This document shows positions 1 through 11,148 of a DNA stretch of 64,000 nt, piece by piece; position 1 is the first letter of the stretch; every line of letters starts with the position of its first letter. This DNA is from Kitagawia praeruptora. Its lineage: Eukaryota; Streptophyta; Magnoliopsida; Apiales; Apiaceae. The stretch is taken from NCBI GenBank assembly GCA_037693485.1, contig CM075346.1:55051001-55115000 (forward strand). The letters are read 5' to 3'. Position numbers and translations under genes: made by a program. Under the pieces are notes generated by a model. It did no database searches. It saw only the letters and a program-made list of their open reading frames with translations, and was not told the DNA's origin.

Positions 1-12
1 ATTGGGGGAGAT
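1..12 (+). other. Polypurine tract of the left-edge Copia element
   Basis: The window opens with ATTGGGGGAGAT directly before a sequence starting TGTTAGAT. A G-rich tract in this place is the usual primer for plus-strand DNA synthesis next to a 3' LTR, so the Copia body lies to the left, outside the window, on the + strand. Confidence 0.75.
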
Positions 13-511
13 TGTTAGATATTGATTCAAGAGATGATCAGGATCTGGAGGCATTACTGATCAGATACTGATGCTGACGTCATCAGGAATGTACCGTCAG
101 TATTGGACTATCAGGATTAGAAGCTGGTCAGTATTTGATGAAGATTCTCATCAGACCAGAGATCAAGGAAGATTGATATGTCGGTTCCTAATTTGTAGGA
201 AGGCAGCTATCATACAAGATATGCATTCAGAGATATATGTAATTGATTTAGAATATCTTGTAATTGATAGTGCAACTGTGTACATTATATAAACACAGTT
301 TAGGTTTTACATTTTGTAATCGCTTACACGAGTTATATTGTAACCTAGCAGCTCTAAAGAACATAAGAATTTCTTAAGAGAGTTTTGTAACAGTTTTATA
401 TCAGAGTTAATAAAGCTGTTATTGATTCATACTTGTGTTATTTGTTTTTAGTCGAAAATCTTATACAATTGTATTCAACCCCCTTCTACAATTGTTATTT
501 ACTGGGCAACA
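13..511 (+). repeat. Copia 3' LTR (about 499 bp)
   Basis: It starts TGTTAGAT and the best end is GGCAACA at 511, giving the TGTT...AACA inverted ends typical of Copia LTRs. An alternative end is CTTCTACA at 490. A TATA-like stretch (TATATAAA, 286-293) and the CAACCCCCTTCTACA stretch near the end fit Copia LTRs. The other LTR is outside the window, so no target-site duplication can be tested. It sits inside a Gypsy-type LTR, because the sequence to its right resembles the middle of the LTR at 41412-45038. Confidence 0.75.
286..293 (+). promoter_or_regulatory. TATA-like box in the left Copia LTR
   Basis: TATATAAA lies in the middle of the LTR, upstream of a T-rich R/U5-like part. Position and sequence fit an LTR promoter; transcription is not shown. 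Confidence 0.45.
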
Positions 512-2139
512 TCCACGATATCTGGTGATCAGCCAATATACCGTGCCTCTGCTTCTCTACTAGTAGAAGGACGACGTTCCCTTATCGGGTTGCACCCTGA
601 CCGCATATGGGCCTTAATATTTGGACTACGCTCAAAGGCGATGTCCCCTCTTCCTCCAATCCCTTAGAGAATTTTATGCATCATAGGAACAGAATTTTAA
701 TTCAGTTTCCCCCAAGCACAAAGCTTGACGACTGGTTTGATAATCCTTACTAACTTTACTTCCATGAGTAATTGAGAAAGTAACTCTGAGGTTGACTTTA
801 GTCAACAGATTTCGATTACTAAGAATTGCTTCATCAAACATAACTTGGGAGTTGGTCGGAGTTTTGAGTGTTTAGTCAAACCTGAGCCCCTCCTTACTAG
901 GTAGGGTGCATTTCTTGTTGGTAGCGAAGGGAGAAAATAATTAATACTAGCTCCCAAAACCTTGGGTTCCCGAGATTTGATAAGTTTGAGCGAGGTAGCG
1001 ATACTTTTCGATGAGTGAAGCTATAGTCAGTGAAGAAATGGGAACCCGCTCTATTTTTAAATACTTTTTCGACGATCAGAAAATATTTAAAATAATTTTT
1101 AAAGTTTTAAATAACTTTTGAAATAAATAATATGATTTTTAAATCATCCTGGAATTTTAGTAAATATTCAAATAATATTTATTAAATAAATAATCAGCTT
1201 AGAATATTTAATAAATATTTAAATAATATTTATTAAATAAATAAACCTTCGGACTATTCTCAATATGAAAATAATATTCAAATTATTAATAAATATTCAA
1301 ATAATATTTATTAATATCATCAAAGGAATTTTAATCCGAAAATATCTAATTTATATTTATTGGAATATTTTAAAAATATACGTCATATAACCCTTCCGGT
1401 GACTTCCGGTTTTTATGTCCTTATCCGGACGAAATATCTCCGACTCCCTTATTAAGAAAAGGTATTATCATACTCTACTGGAAACTTGTAACACATCATC
1501 GTATACATATATATACAAGAGTCTATGCGTACGTACATACTTAACAGGTTTATAAATCCCTGTAAACAACCATATATCATATGCTGATTCGCAAAAATAC
1601 TAACAAACGGTTCATATCATTTATACCACAACAACAACAGTTTGAAAATACTTGAAATACAAGTTTCGAAAACTTGCCTAATAGTGTTGGAATAGTCTGG
1701 GCCCTGTCTCTAGTGTGATGATCTATAATAATCAATACGGTTCGGTTAGTTCGTTAAACGATCCCGTCAAATCGACTATTCACGTAAAGACACAACTTCG
1801 TAATGATACATCCTTATTACACGTTTGGCTTATTATAAGTCCATGATATCCTTTAACCACTTTTGGATAATTATTGGTCTCGCAACGACTTTCGTTAAAG
1901 GTCATTTTCAACGAAACTAAAGTTCGTCTTAATTCGTCCCCTAAAAGGGTTTTTCACTTGTGCAACTATGATTCAAAAAATTCTATAAAATTGAAAAATA
2001 AACTTTTTCATGAAATTATTTTTCTCACTTCTTCTTAACTGTCCAGAGGATTTTTCATCCAAATTTCATAATTAAGAACATCTTTTTGCTAGCTCAATTG
2101 TTGCTCTAAATATAGCTTCTTTCTGCAGTGGTTTCTCAT

Positions 2140-5100
2140 GCGCATGGTTTGAATGCTACAGCCTGGGCATTATGTGGTGACTTCAACTCTTGCATTAGCA
2201 TTGATGAAAAGAAAGGAGGAGTTTTAGACTGGACTACTGGAATGGAGGAGTTTAAACAGTTTTTGCTTGCTAATGGGCTCACTGATCTTCGGTATTCGGG
2301 CCACTTCTTCACGTGGTGGGATAGCAATATTTCTCAGCCAAAGTTCAGAAAGTTGGATCGAGTGTTAGTCAATCCTGATTGGCATTCAGTGTTCCCTTGT
2401 TCCACGGTGGAGTTCATCTCTCGGGGTTTATCTGATCATTGCCCTGCAATTACTTCGCTTGGAACTAGTTTCTCCTCTGGGGCAAAGCCTTTCCAATTTT
2501 TTAATCACCTCATTGATAACCCCGATTTTTTGGATACGGTGGCGAAAGCTTGGTCTTTGGAGGTAGGGGAAATCCTTGGTTTATTTTAACCTCGAAGCTC
2601 AAGAATGTAAAGTTGGCTCTAAAGGACCTAAACAAAAAGGTGGGGGACATCCACCAACTAGTGATCTTATCTCGGGATGCTCTATCTCAGTTTCAGAGTG
2701 CAATGCCTGCTAACCCCACTGATGCATACTTTGAAGAAGAAAAGGATTTTATAAAGAACTATTCAGCAGATTTAAGGCTAGAGGAACAGTTTTAAAAGCA
2801 GAAATCCGGAATTCAGTGGTTAAAACTTGGAGATGGCAATAGTAAGTTTTTCTATAACTCTTGCAGAGGGAACTGGAACACTAACAAGATTACTTCTCTT
2901 CGGGACACGGAGGGGGTTTCACACTCTTCGCATGCTGATATGGCTAAAGTGGCCACGGATTTTTATAGAAATATTTTGGGAAAAACATCTGAGGTAGTAG
3001 ATTTTCCTAATGACATCCCTCTTCCCTCTCTATCTAATTCTCAGTTTAATCATATGGCTGCCCCTTTTACTGAAAGTGAAGTGCTGAGCACCTTAAAAAG
3101 AATGGTAAAGAACAAGAGCCCTGGACCAGATGGTTTCACTGTCGAATTTTACTTGGCTGCTTGGCATGTGGTAGGAAACGATGTGACTAAAGGTATCATG
3201 TATTTCTTTAATACCCTGCACTTTCCTAGAGTAATAAATGCTGCTTCCATATGTTTAGTTCCTAAACAGGCTAACCCCTCTGAAATGCAACACTTTAGGC
3301 CCATCTCTTGTTGTAATGTACTGTATAAATGCATTTCATCTATGTTGGCCAGGAGGCTCAAAGTTGTCCTTCCCTCCATCATTTCTCCAGTGTAGTCTGC
3401 TTTTGTAGCTAAGAGATCCATTGGTGACAATATTTTCCTTGCCCAAGCTTTATGCAAGGATTATAATGGCAACTCAGGTCAGCCCCGATGTGCTATAAAG
3501 CTGGACATTCATAAGGCTTTTGATTCCCTAAACTTGAAATTCCTGTTTCAAATCCTGGAAAAAATGCGGTTTCCCAACCAGTACATCAAGTGGCTGGAGA
3601 AATGTATCACCTCCACAATGTTTTCTATAAAGTTGAATGGCAGTCTAGAAGGTTTTTTCAAAGGGGAGTCTGGCCTGAGGCAGGGGGATCCCCTATCCCC
3701 CTATCTGTTCGTGATTGCCATGGAGGCTCTCTCAGCCTGTCTGGGTAAGATGACCAGAGATCCTAATTTCAAATTCCATTGGAGAACAAAGGAGGTAAAA
3801 CTGAATCACATTATTTTTGCCGATGATGTGTTCCTGTTTAGTCCTGGTGATCTTAGGTCAGTCTCAGCTCTGCTAGATGGGATCAAGCTCTTCTCAAGTT
3901 GTTCGAACCTAAAGCCAAATTTTTCCAAGACTACTTGCTTCTTTGCCAATGTTAGACAGGAAGTTGTTGATGCTATCCTTGCTCATTCAGGGTTCCAAAG
4001 AGGTCATATGCCTATCACCTACCTGGGGCTACCTCTCATTACGGGCAAGCTCAACAAGAATGACTGCCAGACTCTGATCAGTAGACTGTGCAGCAAGGTG
4101 GAGTTGTGGACAACTAGATTTCTTAATTTTGCAGGCCGTCTCCAACTGATCAAAGCTATTCTGGTCAGTATTGTGGGATATTGGAGTATGTTCCTTTTTC
4201 TTCCAAAAGGAATTCTTAAGAAGATTAATGCTCTATTATTCAAGTTTCTTTGGGGAGGTTTTTAAAAGCCGGATGGGAAATGTCAGTATAAAGTAGGATG
4301 GGAGGAGTGCTGTAAACCAAAAGCGGAAGGCGGTCTTGGCATTCGAAACCTTTTTGAATGGAATGAAGCTGCCATTCTATACCAGTTGTGGCGTATCTTA
4401 CAGCCCACCTCCAGCTCTCTTTGGATAGCATGGTTCCATAAAGCCCTGCTGTCAAAGAAGGAATTCTAGACTTCATCAATGCCATATCGCTCATATTGGA
4501 TTGTAAGGAAATTATTCAAGGCTAGGCCGCGAGCTCTACAGCATTTACACTATAACATAGGAGAGAATTCTGCTTTTCTCTTCTGGCATGATCCCTGGGT
4601 TCAAAAGAAGCCTCTATTGGCTATCTCTCCGTCCATTATCTCTACAGCTGAGTCCACGAGTGCAGTCAGTATTAATGTTTACCTCCGAAATGGGATTTGG
4701 GACTTGCCATCTTCGAACCATAATGATGTCAGTGAAATTAGACGGGTGGTGCAACAAATCCAAATTCATAATTCTGATTCCATTACGTGGGATGGAATGT
4801 TAGCAAAGAATGTCAAATTAACTACAATTTGGTCCTCCATTCGGGAAACTGGAACTCATGTCCAGTGGTTGGACATGGTTTGAGGGAAATTCAATATCCC
4901 AAAATGCTCATTCATCACTTGGTTAGCCATAAAGAACAGGCTTCTCACGAAGGATAGAATGCTTATGTTTGGAATGCAGGTTGACCCAAAATGTGTCTTA
5001 TGTGGGGTGGATGATGAAACGGTTAGCCACATTTTCACTACTTGCCCATTCTTTGATCTTATTAGCAGGTCTATGCCAATGCGTTTCACGCGAAATTAGT

Positions 5101-5357
5101 CCAACTGTCAGCTAGGCAATTGCGTTAATACACAGCTGGGGGCAAAGGAGCAAACAATTGCTCGACTATTTTTTAGCACAGCTATCTACCATGTCTGGAA
5201 GGAGCGTAACTATCACATGCACAACCCTGGCCCAGGCAATCCAACCTCAGTGGTTAGCAGTGAGATAAGGCGTATGGTGCGCGAGAAACTGTTCACATGT
5301 AGCTTGTTTAAGGTTTGGGTTCGGAAAGACCCGACCATCATCTTACTTATCATGTAA
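2140..5357 (+). pseudogene. L1 ORF2 remnant (endonuclease to C-terminal zinc knuckle)
   Basis: Aligned by eye to the intact 1198-aa ORF2 proteins in this window, it keeps the endonuclease blocks GDFNS and LSDHCPAI, the RT core with FADDVFLFS, the zf-RVT-like Cys/His segment (CVLCGVDDE) and the shared C-terminus ending in I-M. It is broken by a frameshift near 2575-2585 and by in-frame stops near 2793, 3393, 4263, 4468, 4882 and 5097. Three of these are at Trp positions of the intact copies and one is at a Gln position. The start is missing by 5' truncation, so no protein is expected. Confidence 0.9.
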
Positions 5358-5527
5358 AAGAATAGGTTAGGTACATCCGGGATGTTGAGTAGGGTTTACC
5401 TTCTTATTCTTTGTATCATGTTATATTGTGGTTGTAATTTGGATGTTGTTTCGCGGGGTATGCCCCTAGTTGTGTACTAGTTGTTTACTTAGGTATAAAA
5501 TTTTAATTAGCAAAAAAAAAAAAAAAA
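2140..5527 (+). mobile_element. 5'-truncated L1 LINE relic (L1-0)
   Basis: It begins inside the endonuclease domain of ORF2, about residue 125 of the intact copies, and ends with the family hairpin (5455-5466), TATAAAATTTTAATTAGC and about 16 A's. The break is near 2140; upstream sequence does not match the intact copies at 16515-22342 or 30536-36389. No clear target-site duplication was found. Several stops and one frameshift mark it as an old copy. Confidence 0.85.
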
Positions 5528-6576
5528 TGTACATACTTGCATCAACCTTTCAAATCAACTTATAGCTCATAAAGTTTAAGGTGGGTGTGAGTGTTTTACC
5601 ATCCTTGGAGTCTTAAAAACCTTAACCAAGCTTGACTTTCCTTAAAAACACCTTAGATAGCTTTAACAACCTTTACTCTTCAAGACCTAAACAACCAAGT
5701 TTAAAATTTTCGTAGTCAGCATTACCACTCTTGAAAGAACTGGAGAAACGAGGGTCTTACCTTGATTTGCTGGACGAGGCTTCTAAAGAGGAGTTGTAGA
5801 GCATCTCAATACCTTTCCAAAAAGCTATAGAACACAAAATTTCATTGAGAAATGAGGGAGTTATGGCAGGTTGAAGTGACTGCTCTGTTTTTGGCCGAAA
5901 ATAGAGAAAATGGAGGGGGAGAGCTTTTGTTATCTTTTCTTATGTAATTGATAAAATGATATGTATAATTGATATATATCAATCATACTTAAGCACTTAT
6001 CAATTACCCAAGGTAATCTCCAAAGTAATTTTGCAAAAGAAAGGTAATTGGCAATTTGTCCCAAAAATGGTATACAATGCTTTGTTTAAATAATCATGAC
6101 TTGACTTATTTGATTAGCATCCAATGCTCCTTGCCTTGCATGGCTATTACATGGTAAATTGCAGGTATATTACTCACCTATTAATCAACCAATGTTTACC
6201 ATTTAATTCCATATGCAAGTTTAGAGATTTTCTTGTAAAAGCGTTTCGTCGCGTAGAAATTTCTTTCATCGTTCTTGAACATTTGCCTTTGAAATTCTTC
6301 TAATAAATTACATAATTCCTTGCCTTGGTATTTAACTTAGCATAAATATTTTCTTAACCTCAATATCCCATATTTATACCAATATTTAATAAAAATGAAA
6401 ATCTACGTAATCTGACAGTTTCTACATTCCCTTTCTTCTTGGTACAACGATACTTTATCCATAAAAGTATAAATACTTCTTCATTCATATAATATAATCT
6501 TAAAAATTTTACATAACCTCCACCAATCACCGTTTATGATCATTTTAGAAATATTACAAAAACCTGGGTTCTTACA

Positions 6577-7855
6577 CTTTTCCCATTCTCGTTGAGGGAT
6601 AAGGCTAAGGGCTGGTTACACTCTCTACCAGCTAGTTCCATTACTACATGGGAGGATCCTGCTCAGAAGTTTCTTACGAAATTCTTCCCTATGGCGAAAA
6701 CTACAGCAATAAGGAACGCTCTAACTCAATTTGCTCAATAATCTGTAGAATCTTTGTGTGAGGCTTGGGAACGTTACAAGGAGATGCTACGGAAGTGTCC
6801 TCATCATGGCATGCCTGACTGGATGGTTATTAATAGTTTCTACAATGGGTTAGGAGCACAGTCTAGACCTATGCTAGATGCGGCATCAGGTGGAGCTCTA
6901 TGGGCTAAGTGCTATGATGAAGCTTATGATCTTATTGAGACGATGGCTGCCAATGAATATCAGAATCCAACCCAGAGACTATCTCAAGGCAAGGTAGCAA
7001 GTATTTTTGAAGTGGATGCAGCTTCAGCTATTGCAGCTCAGTTGAAGGCTTTGATTATGAAGGTGGATTCTCTTACAAATTATGGAGTTCAGCAGGTGGC
7101 TAGTGTTTTTGAGCTATGTGCGGGTGCACGTGAGACGAATTAGTGTGCTATCTCTTCTGAATCAGCACAGTTCGGGAGTAATTTCCAGAGACCTGCTGCA
7201 CCAGTTCCAGCCACTTATCATCCTAATAATCGGAATCATCCCAATTTCAGCTGGAACAATAATCAAGGTGCTCAACAACCTCAGCCTTATCAGCAGTTTC
7301 AGGGACAGCAAGCGAAGCCATTCAATCAAGGCTATCAGCAGCAGTATACTCCAAGGCAACCATATCAGCATCCAAGATTTCAGTAGCAACAGACCCAGGC
7401 TAATGCGGGGCAATCTACTAATGAAAAATCAGAGATGGATGAGTTGAAGATGATGGTTAAAAGCCAGGTAATTGCTCTCAAGACCTTGGAGAACCAGATG
7501 GGATAGCTTGCAAGTGCTTTACTTAGTAGGCAACAAGGAACTCTTCCTAGTGATACATAAACTAATCCAGGCAGGAGGGATGGCAAAGAACAGGTGAAAG
7601 CAGTGACTTTGCGATCGGGAAAGGTTACATCAGATCCTAAATCAGCCGCTAAGGAAGATGAAGAAGTGCATAAGCAACAAGTTGAAAAATCTGTAGTGCC
7701 TGAAATTGAGAAATCTGACTTGGGAGCTGATCGGCAAGATGATGAATTAGAGAAGAGCAAGGAACCTGTTGAAAAAGCTTCTCCGGAGCAATCTACGAAG
7801 AATAATCAGATCTATCCTCCTCCTCCATATCCTAGAAGACTCCAGAAGTAGAATT
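6577..7855 (+). pseudogene. Athila gag (capsid region and Gln-rich linker), broken
   Basis: The reading frame starts mid-protein at 6577, where the foreign LTR ends, with LFPFSLRDKAKGWLHSLP, the Ty3/Gypsy capsid signature. It continues through KCPHHGMPDWMVINSFYNGL, a Gln-rich stretch and the basic AVTLRSGK segment that precedes protease in Athila polyproteins. The frame is constant but has stops at 6739 (TAA), 7141, 7384, 7504 (TAG), 7558 (TAA) and 7849 (TAG). All are explicable as Gln codons changed by C-to-T. The N-terminal part is lost to the LTR insertion. Confidence 0.85.
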
Positions 7856-8319
7856 TGGATAAGAATTTTGCTAACTTCTTATAGGTGTTCAAGAAGTTGT
7901 AGATTAATATTCTTTTCGCGGAAGCTCTTGAACAGATGCCGAGCTATGCCAAGTTCATGAATGGTATTCTTTCTCATAAATTGAAGCTCGAGGAATTAGA
8001 GACCGTTGCTTTAACGGAGGAGTGTAGTGCCGTTCTGCAGCAGAAGTTACCACCTAAACATAAAGATCCGGGAAGTTTCACTATTCCGTGCACTATTGGC
8101 AACCTTTCATTCAGCAAGTGCTTGTGTGACTTGGGGGCTAGCTTAAATCTCATGCCCTTGTCAAGTTATATGCAACTTGGTCTACCGGAGCCAAAGCCAA
8201 CTAACATTATTTTGTAGTTGGTTGATCGATCTATCACGTATCCAAGGGGTATAGTGGAGGATGTCTTGGTGAAAGTTGATAAGCTCATCTTCCCTGTTAA
8301 TTTTGTTATCTTGGATTTT
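7856..8319 (+). pseudogene. Athila protease region, first part
   Basis: It continues the gag frame without a shift. It contains the conserved ALEQMPSYAKFM segment and then the aspartic protease active-site area CDLGASLNLMPLS, where D-L-G-A replaces the common D-S/T-G. Stops lie at 7882, 7900 and 8215 (all TAG). The frame is cut at 8319 by NA-1 and resumes after 10635 with VILDFEEDKKIPIILGRPFL. Confidence 0.85.
8304..8319. repeat. Target-site duplication of NA-1, left copy
   Basis: TGTTATCTTGGATTTT here matches 10636-10651 exactly. It borders the poly(T) of the minus-strand insertion, as expected for target-primed reverse transcription. Confidence 0.9.
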
Positions 8320-10635
8320 TTTTTTTTTTTTGCTAATTAAAATTTTATACCAAAAAGGGACAACTAATACAAATCTAGGGGCATACCCCGCGATCAAACA
8401 TAACAAAAGTCATAACATCAGTAAGTCACCTTACTGTCAACATAACAACGAAAATAGGCTAAAGATTATTCTGGCGCCTTAAATAACCTAAAATTGAGAC
8501 TAGGCACATGTCTCACAAAGCCCATAGTAATGAGAAGCAGCAGATAGACCATGTAGTGACGCAAATGCATTCCAACAGCAAACCTCTTCCTGACATGATA
8601 CGAAGCAACTAACACCAAGCATCTGGCCCAAACACCAGCATTGACCATGGTACCTGCGTTGCCCAGCCTCTCCGTATTGTACCAAAAATACCCAGCCCTG
8701 CTCACATGGGACCTAGAATTGACTCGAGAGCAGAAACAATGCTAACAAGTAGATCCACGGGAGTGGCCACTCCAGAACCATTCACAGTTCTGAATACCAC
8801 ATTAGGCAAGTTAATGCCAGCAACATTCAACACTTGGCTCCTGCCTTTCCTGCAACTTGAGATAAACCAAAATTGCACATAAATTGGATCGACGTCCAAA
8901 ATCAGCACATAGCAAACAATAGACAACTCATAACAGTACTCTCTTGGTATCTCGTCAGTAGAGATTAACTCCACAAGACCATCTGGGTAGCTAGCAGTTC
9001 GAAACACCTTTCCAACATATAAGGGCTCCTGTTCCGGCACTAGAATATCACAACATAGCTCAAATACTATGCGCATCTCCACAAGACTAATTCGCGTTTG
9101 CGCCAAATTCAGCTGATAAACAGCAAGGTCATCATTAACTCTAGGAACAGAGCCCACCATGGGAGAGTAGCCACCGAGCACAGTCATCTCAATACATTTG
9201 TAACCTTTATGGAGGATCTCACCAACCAAAACTTCAAAACATACATTGCGATTAGGCGCAGCATCACAGTAGCTGCCCCCATAGCTCTTATGTAACCACA
9301 CCTGCTTCATTACAATAGCCATACTCTTCCAGGAATTTGCAACAGAGTAACCCATATTGATGGATTCAAAGAACATACCTTTTTTAGAGGCTTTCGCTAC
9401 CAGCGCGACAATTCTTATAAACATTCCATCGAGCAATAGACCATCGACCTCTATGCTTCGTTTGAGAATTAACATCACAGCAGACCGGTCTTGGTCAATC
9501 ATATCATCAAAAACCTGGTCATTGTACCCATCCCGCAAAGAGTCGTGGACAAACAAATGGCAGCAGTTGTTAGAAGGATCTCTAACAAGAAATCCCTCTA
9601 TCCCGCAAACAAGGGTTATTACACCCCTGTCTATACCATCCTCGAAACATCTGTGAGGCATTCCAGCAAACATCTTAAGACCTTTGACAAAATCATCATT
9701 GTGACCTTTATTGATTGGGTAGTTTGCAGAAGTAGTGACAACCAAAACACTAACAAACACATTGATATCATCGTCTCCTACGCAGGAGAAAGTCTCAACC
9801 AAGTCCACCCAAGGAGACCAAGAACCATTGAAAATGACTTTGCCCTTTACCAGAATAAGGCTAATGCTCTCCCCCTCAACCATAACAGGAAGCCATTCAC
9901 GATTCGTTACAGGCAAAGACCAATTGCATTCAGAAGATAAAGCAGACCCACCTCCGCTAAACCAACCAAGAGATTTCTTCAAGAAATCCTTATTAAACGT
10001 AACACCAAAAACCAAATCAGTAAACTCATTTCGAAACAGACCCATGCACTAACTCCGGATCTAAGCGCCTTACAAATTCATCTCCCAAACCCTTCAAACT
10101 TCTACTAGAAGAAAGAATGAACGAACTTTCCATCGGGTCCAACCATAACTTTTGAATCTTGCCATCGAACAGGATGACAACACAACCCATCAAAAGACAC
10201 GCAATAAGGGACTCGGAAGTACTCCTAGTACCAAGAACCTTAGTATCCTTCAAGTAATCCACACAGGGGTCCACATCATTCAGCTGAATAAGGGATTCTT
10301 TAGCAAAGACCCATAGCCCAGCAAAAAACCCACTAAAAATAGTAGGCTCAACAGACAAATCTTCGTGACAAACACCATGACTGAGATTGAAGAATTCCTC
10401 TTCAATTAACAATCGGGGAGGAACCTCGCGCAACAAAGAAAAACTGTGGTAGAGGTGAGAGATAAGTAAGGGGGAAGATGGATTTAGGAAGGAGATATTT
10501 AGATCTGATGGATTTAAGGAGTAGATTGGGCTGAAAAAACATGGCGGCTAGAAGAAATTTAGGGTTTTTAGAGAGAGGTTAGAGAGAAGTTAGAGAGAAA
10601 CGACTCTCATTTGTTTGCTTGTATGCGTTGAAATG
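8320..10635 (-). mobile_element. NA-1, non-autonomous L1-ended element (2.3 kb)
   Basis: Bounded by a perfect 16-bp TSD. Reading the minus strand: 25 nt of unrelated sequence, ATGAGAGTCG at 10610, a leader with repeated CTCTCTAA and the telo-box AAACCCTAAA, GCCGCCATG, then ORFs, the hairpin at 8378-8389 and TTTTAATTAGC followed by poly(A). Both ends match the L1 copies in this window, but no endonuclease or RT is present. It is inserted in Athila protease. Confidence 0.9.
8466..10436 (-). pseudogene. NA-1 ORF: unknown Val/Trp/Cys-rich protein, frameshifted
   Basis: I do not recognise this protein. Three overlapping open stretches on the minus strand (10436-10026, 10045-8702 and 8705-8466, the last opening at a GTG) appear to be one gene with two frameshifts, roughly 650 codons. 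The N-terminal part has EEEFFNLS, then FSGFFAGLWVFAKESL, which resembles FNLSEARTHGVFGLMVV in NA-6 and FSGVVCGLVGLADVEK in NA-5. The central 447-codon stretch is rich in Val, Ile, Trp, Cys and Asp/Gly and poor in long charged runs, so it may be beta-rich. The C-terminus HYMVYLLLLITMGFVRHVP...FKAPE is nearly the same in NA-5. No zinc knuckle, nuclease or RT motif is seen. Confidence 0.6.
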
Positions 10636-11148
10636 TGTTATCTTGGATTTTGAAGAGGATAAGAAGATTCCAATAATCTTGGGAAGACCATTCTTGGCTA
10701 CGGGGAGAACCTTGATCGATGTGCAGAAAGGGGGACTCACTATGGGGGTGCAAGACCAGAATGTCACTTTTAACGTGTTCAATGCAATGAAATTTCCCTC
10801 AGATGAAGAAGAATGCTTGAAGGTGGATTTTGTCGATTCTGCAGTTACTATGGAGATTGAGCAATTGCTAAAGTCGGATTCTTTGGAAAAAGTTTTAGTT
10901 GGTGATTCTGATTTCGAAGAGGAAGAAATAGCCGAGCAGTTACAACAGTTAAATTCAGCTCCGTGGAGAAGAAGAGTTGACATGCCATTTGAATCTCTTG
11001 GGTTAACAGAACTTAAAAATTCTGAGGGGCGTCTGAAACCATCTATTGAGGAAGCTCCTACACTTGAACTCAAACCACTTCCTGAGCACTTGAGGTATGC
11101 TTTTCTTGGTGATGCATCTACATTACCTGTTATTATTGCTTCTAACTT
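10636..11148 (+). pseudogene. Athila protease second part and linker to RT
   Basis: The frame resumes after NA-1 with VILDFEEDKKIPIILGRPFL, the distal protease motif (I-L-G-R-P-F-L), followed by ATGRTLIDVQKGGLTM and an acidic linker ending ...LPEHLRYAFLGDASTLP. This is the usual wording just before the Athila RT. No stop is seen in this piece. NA-2 cuts it at about 11148, and the RT continues at 13177. Confidence 0.85.

Larger units (their letters stand above)
512..6576 (-). mobile_element. Part of a long Gypsy-type LTR, interrupted by a dead L1
   Basis: No coding sequence of its own. Three stretches resemble the 3.6-kb LTRs at 41412-45038 and 48243-51826: the ACTAGTAGAAGG block near 570, the long AT-rich middle (1070-1400), and the block near 5700-5900 with TTTCCAAAAAGCTATAGAAC and a trailing TTTGGCCGAA. 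The apparent end CTTACA at 6576 is followed at once by Athila gag codons, so it is an LTR (solo, or the edge of a full element) inserted in Athila gag. Strand is inferred from the related full element, which reads on the minus strand. The left part is displaced by the Copia insertion and lies outside the window. Confidence 0.6.

Noticed and set aside
1070..1400. AT-rich repeats of AATATTTATTAAATAAATAA as a satellite
   Set aside because: Irregular, low complexity and confined to the Gypsy-type LTR.
6739..8217. Programmed stop-codon readthrough in Athila gag
   Set aside because: Nine stops in one frame are too many and follow a C-to-T decay pattern also seen in other dead elements here.
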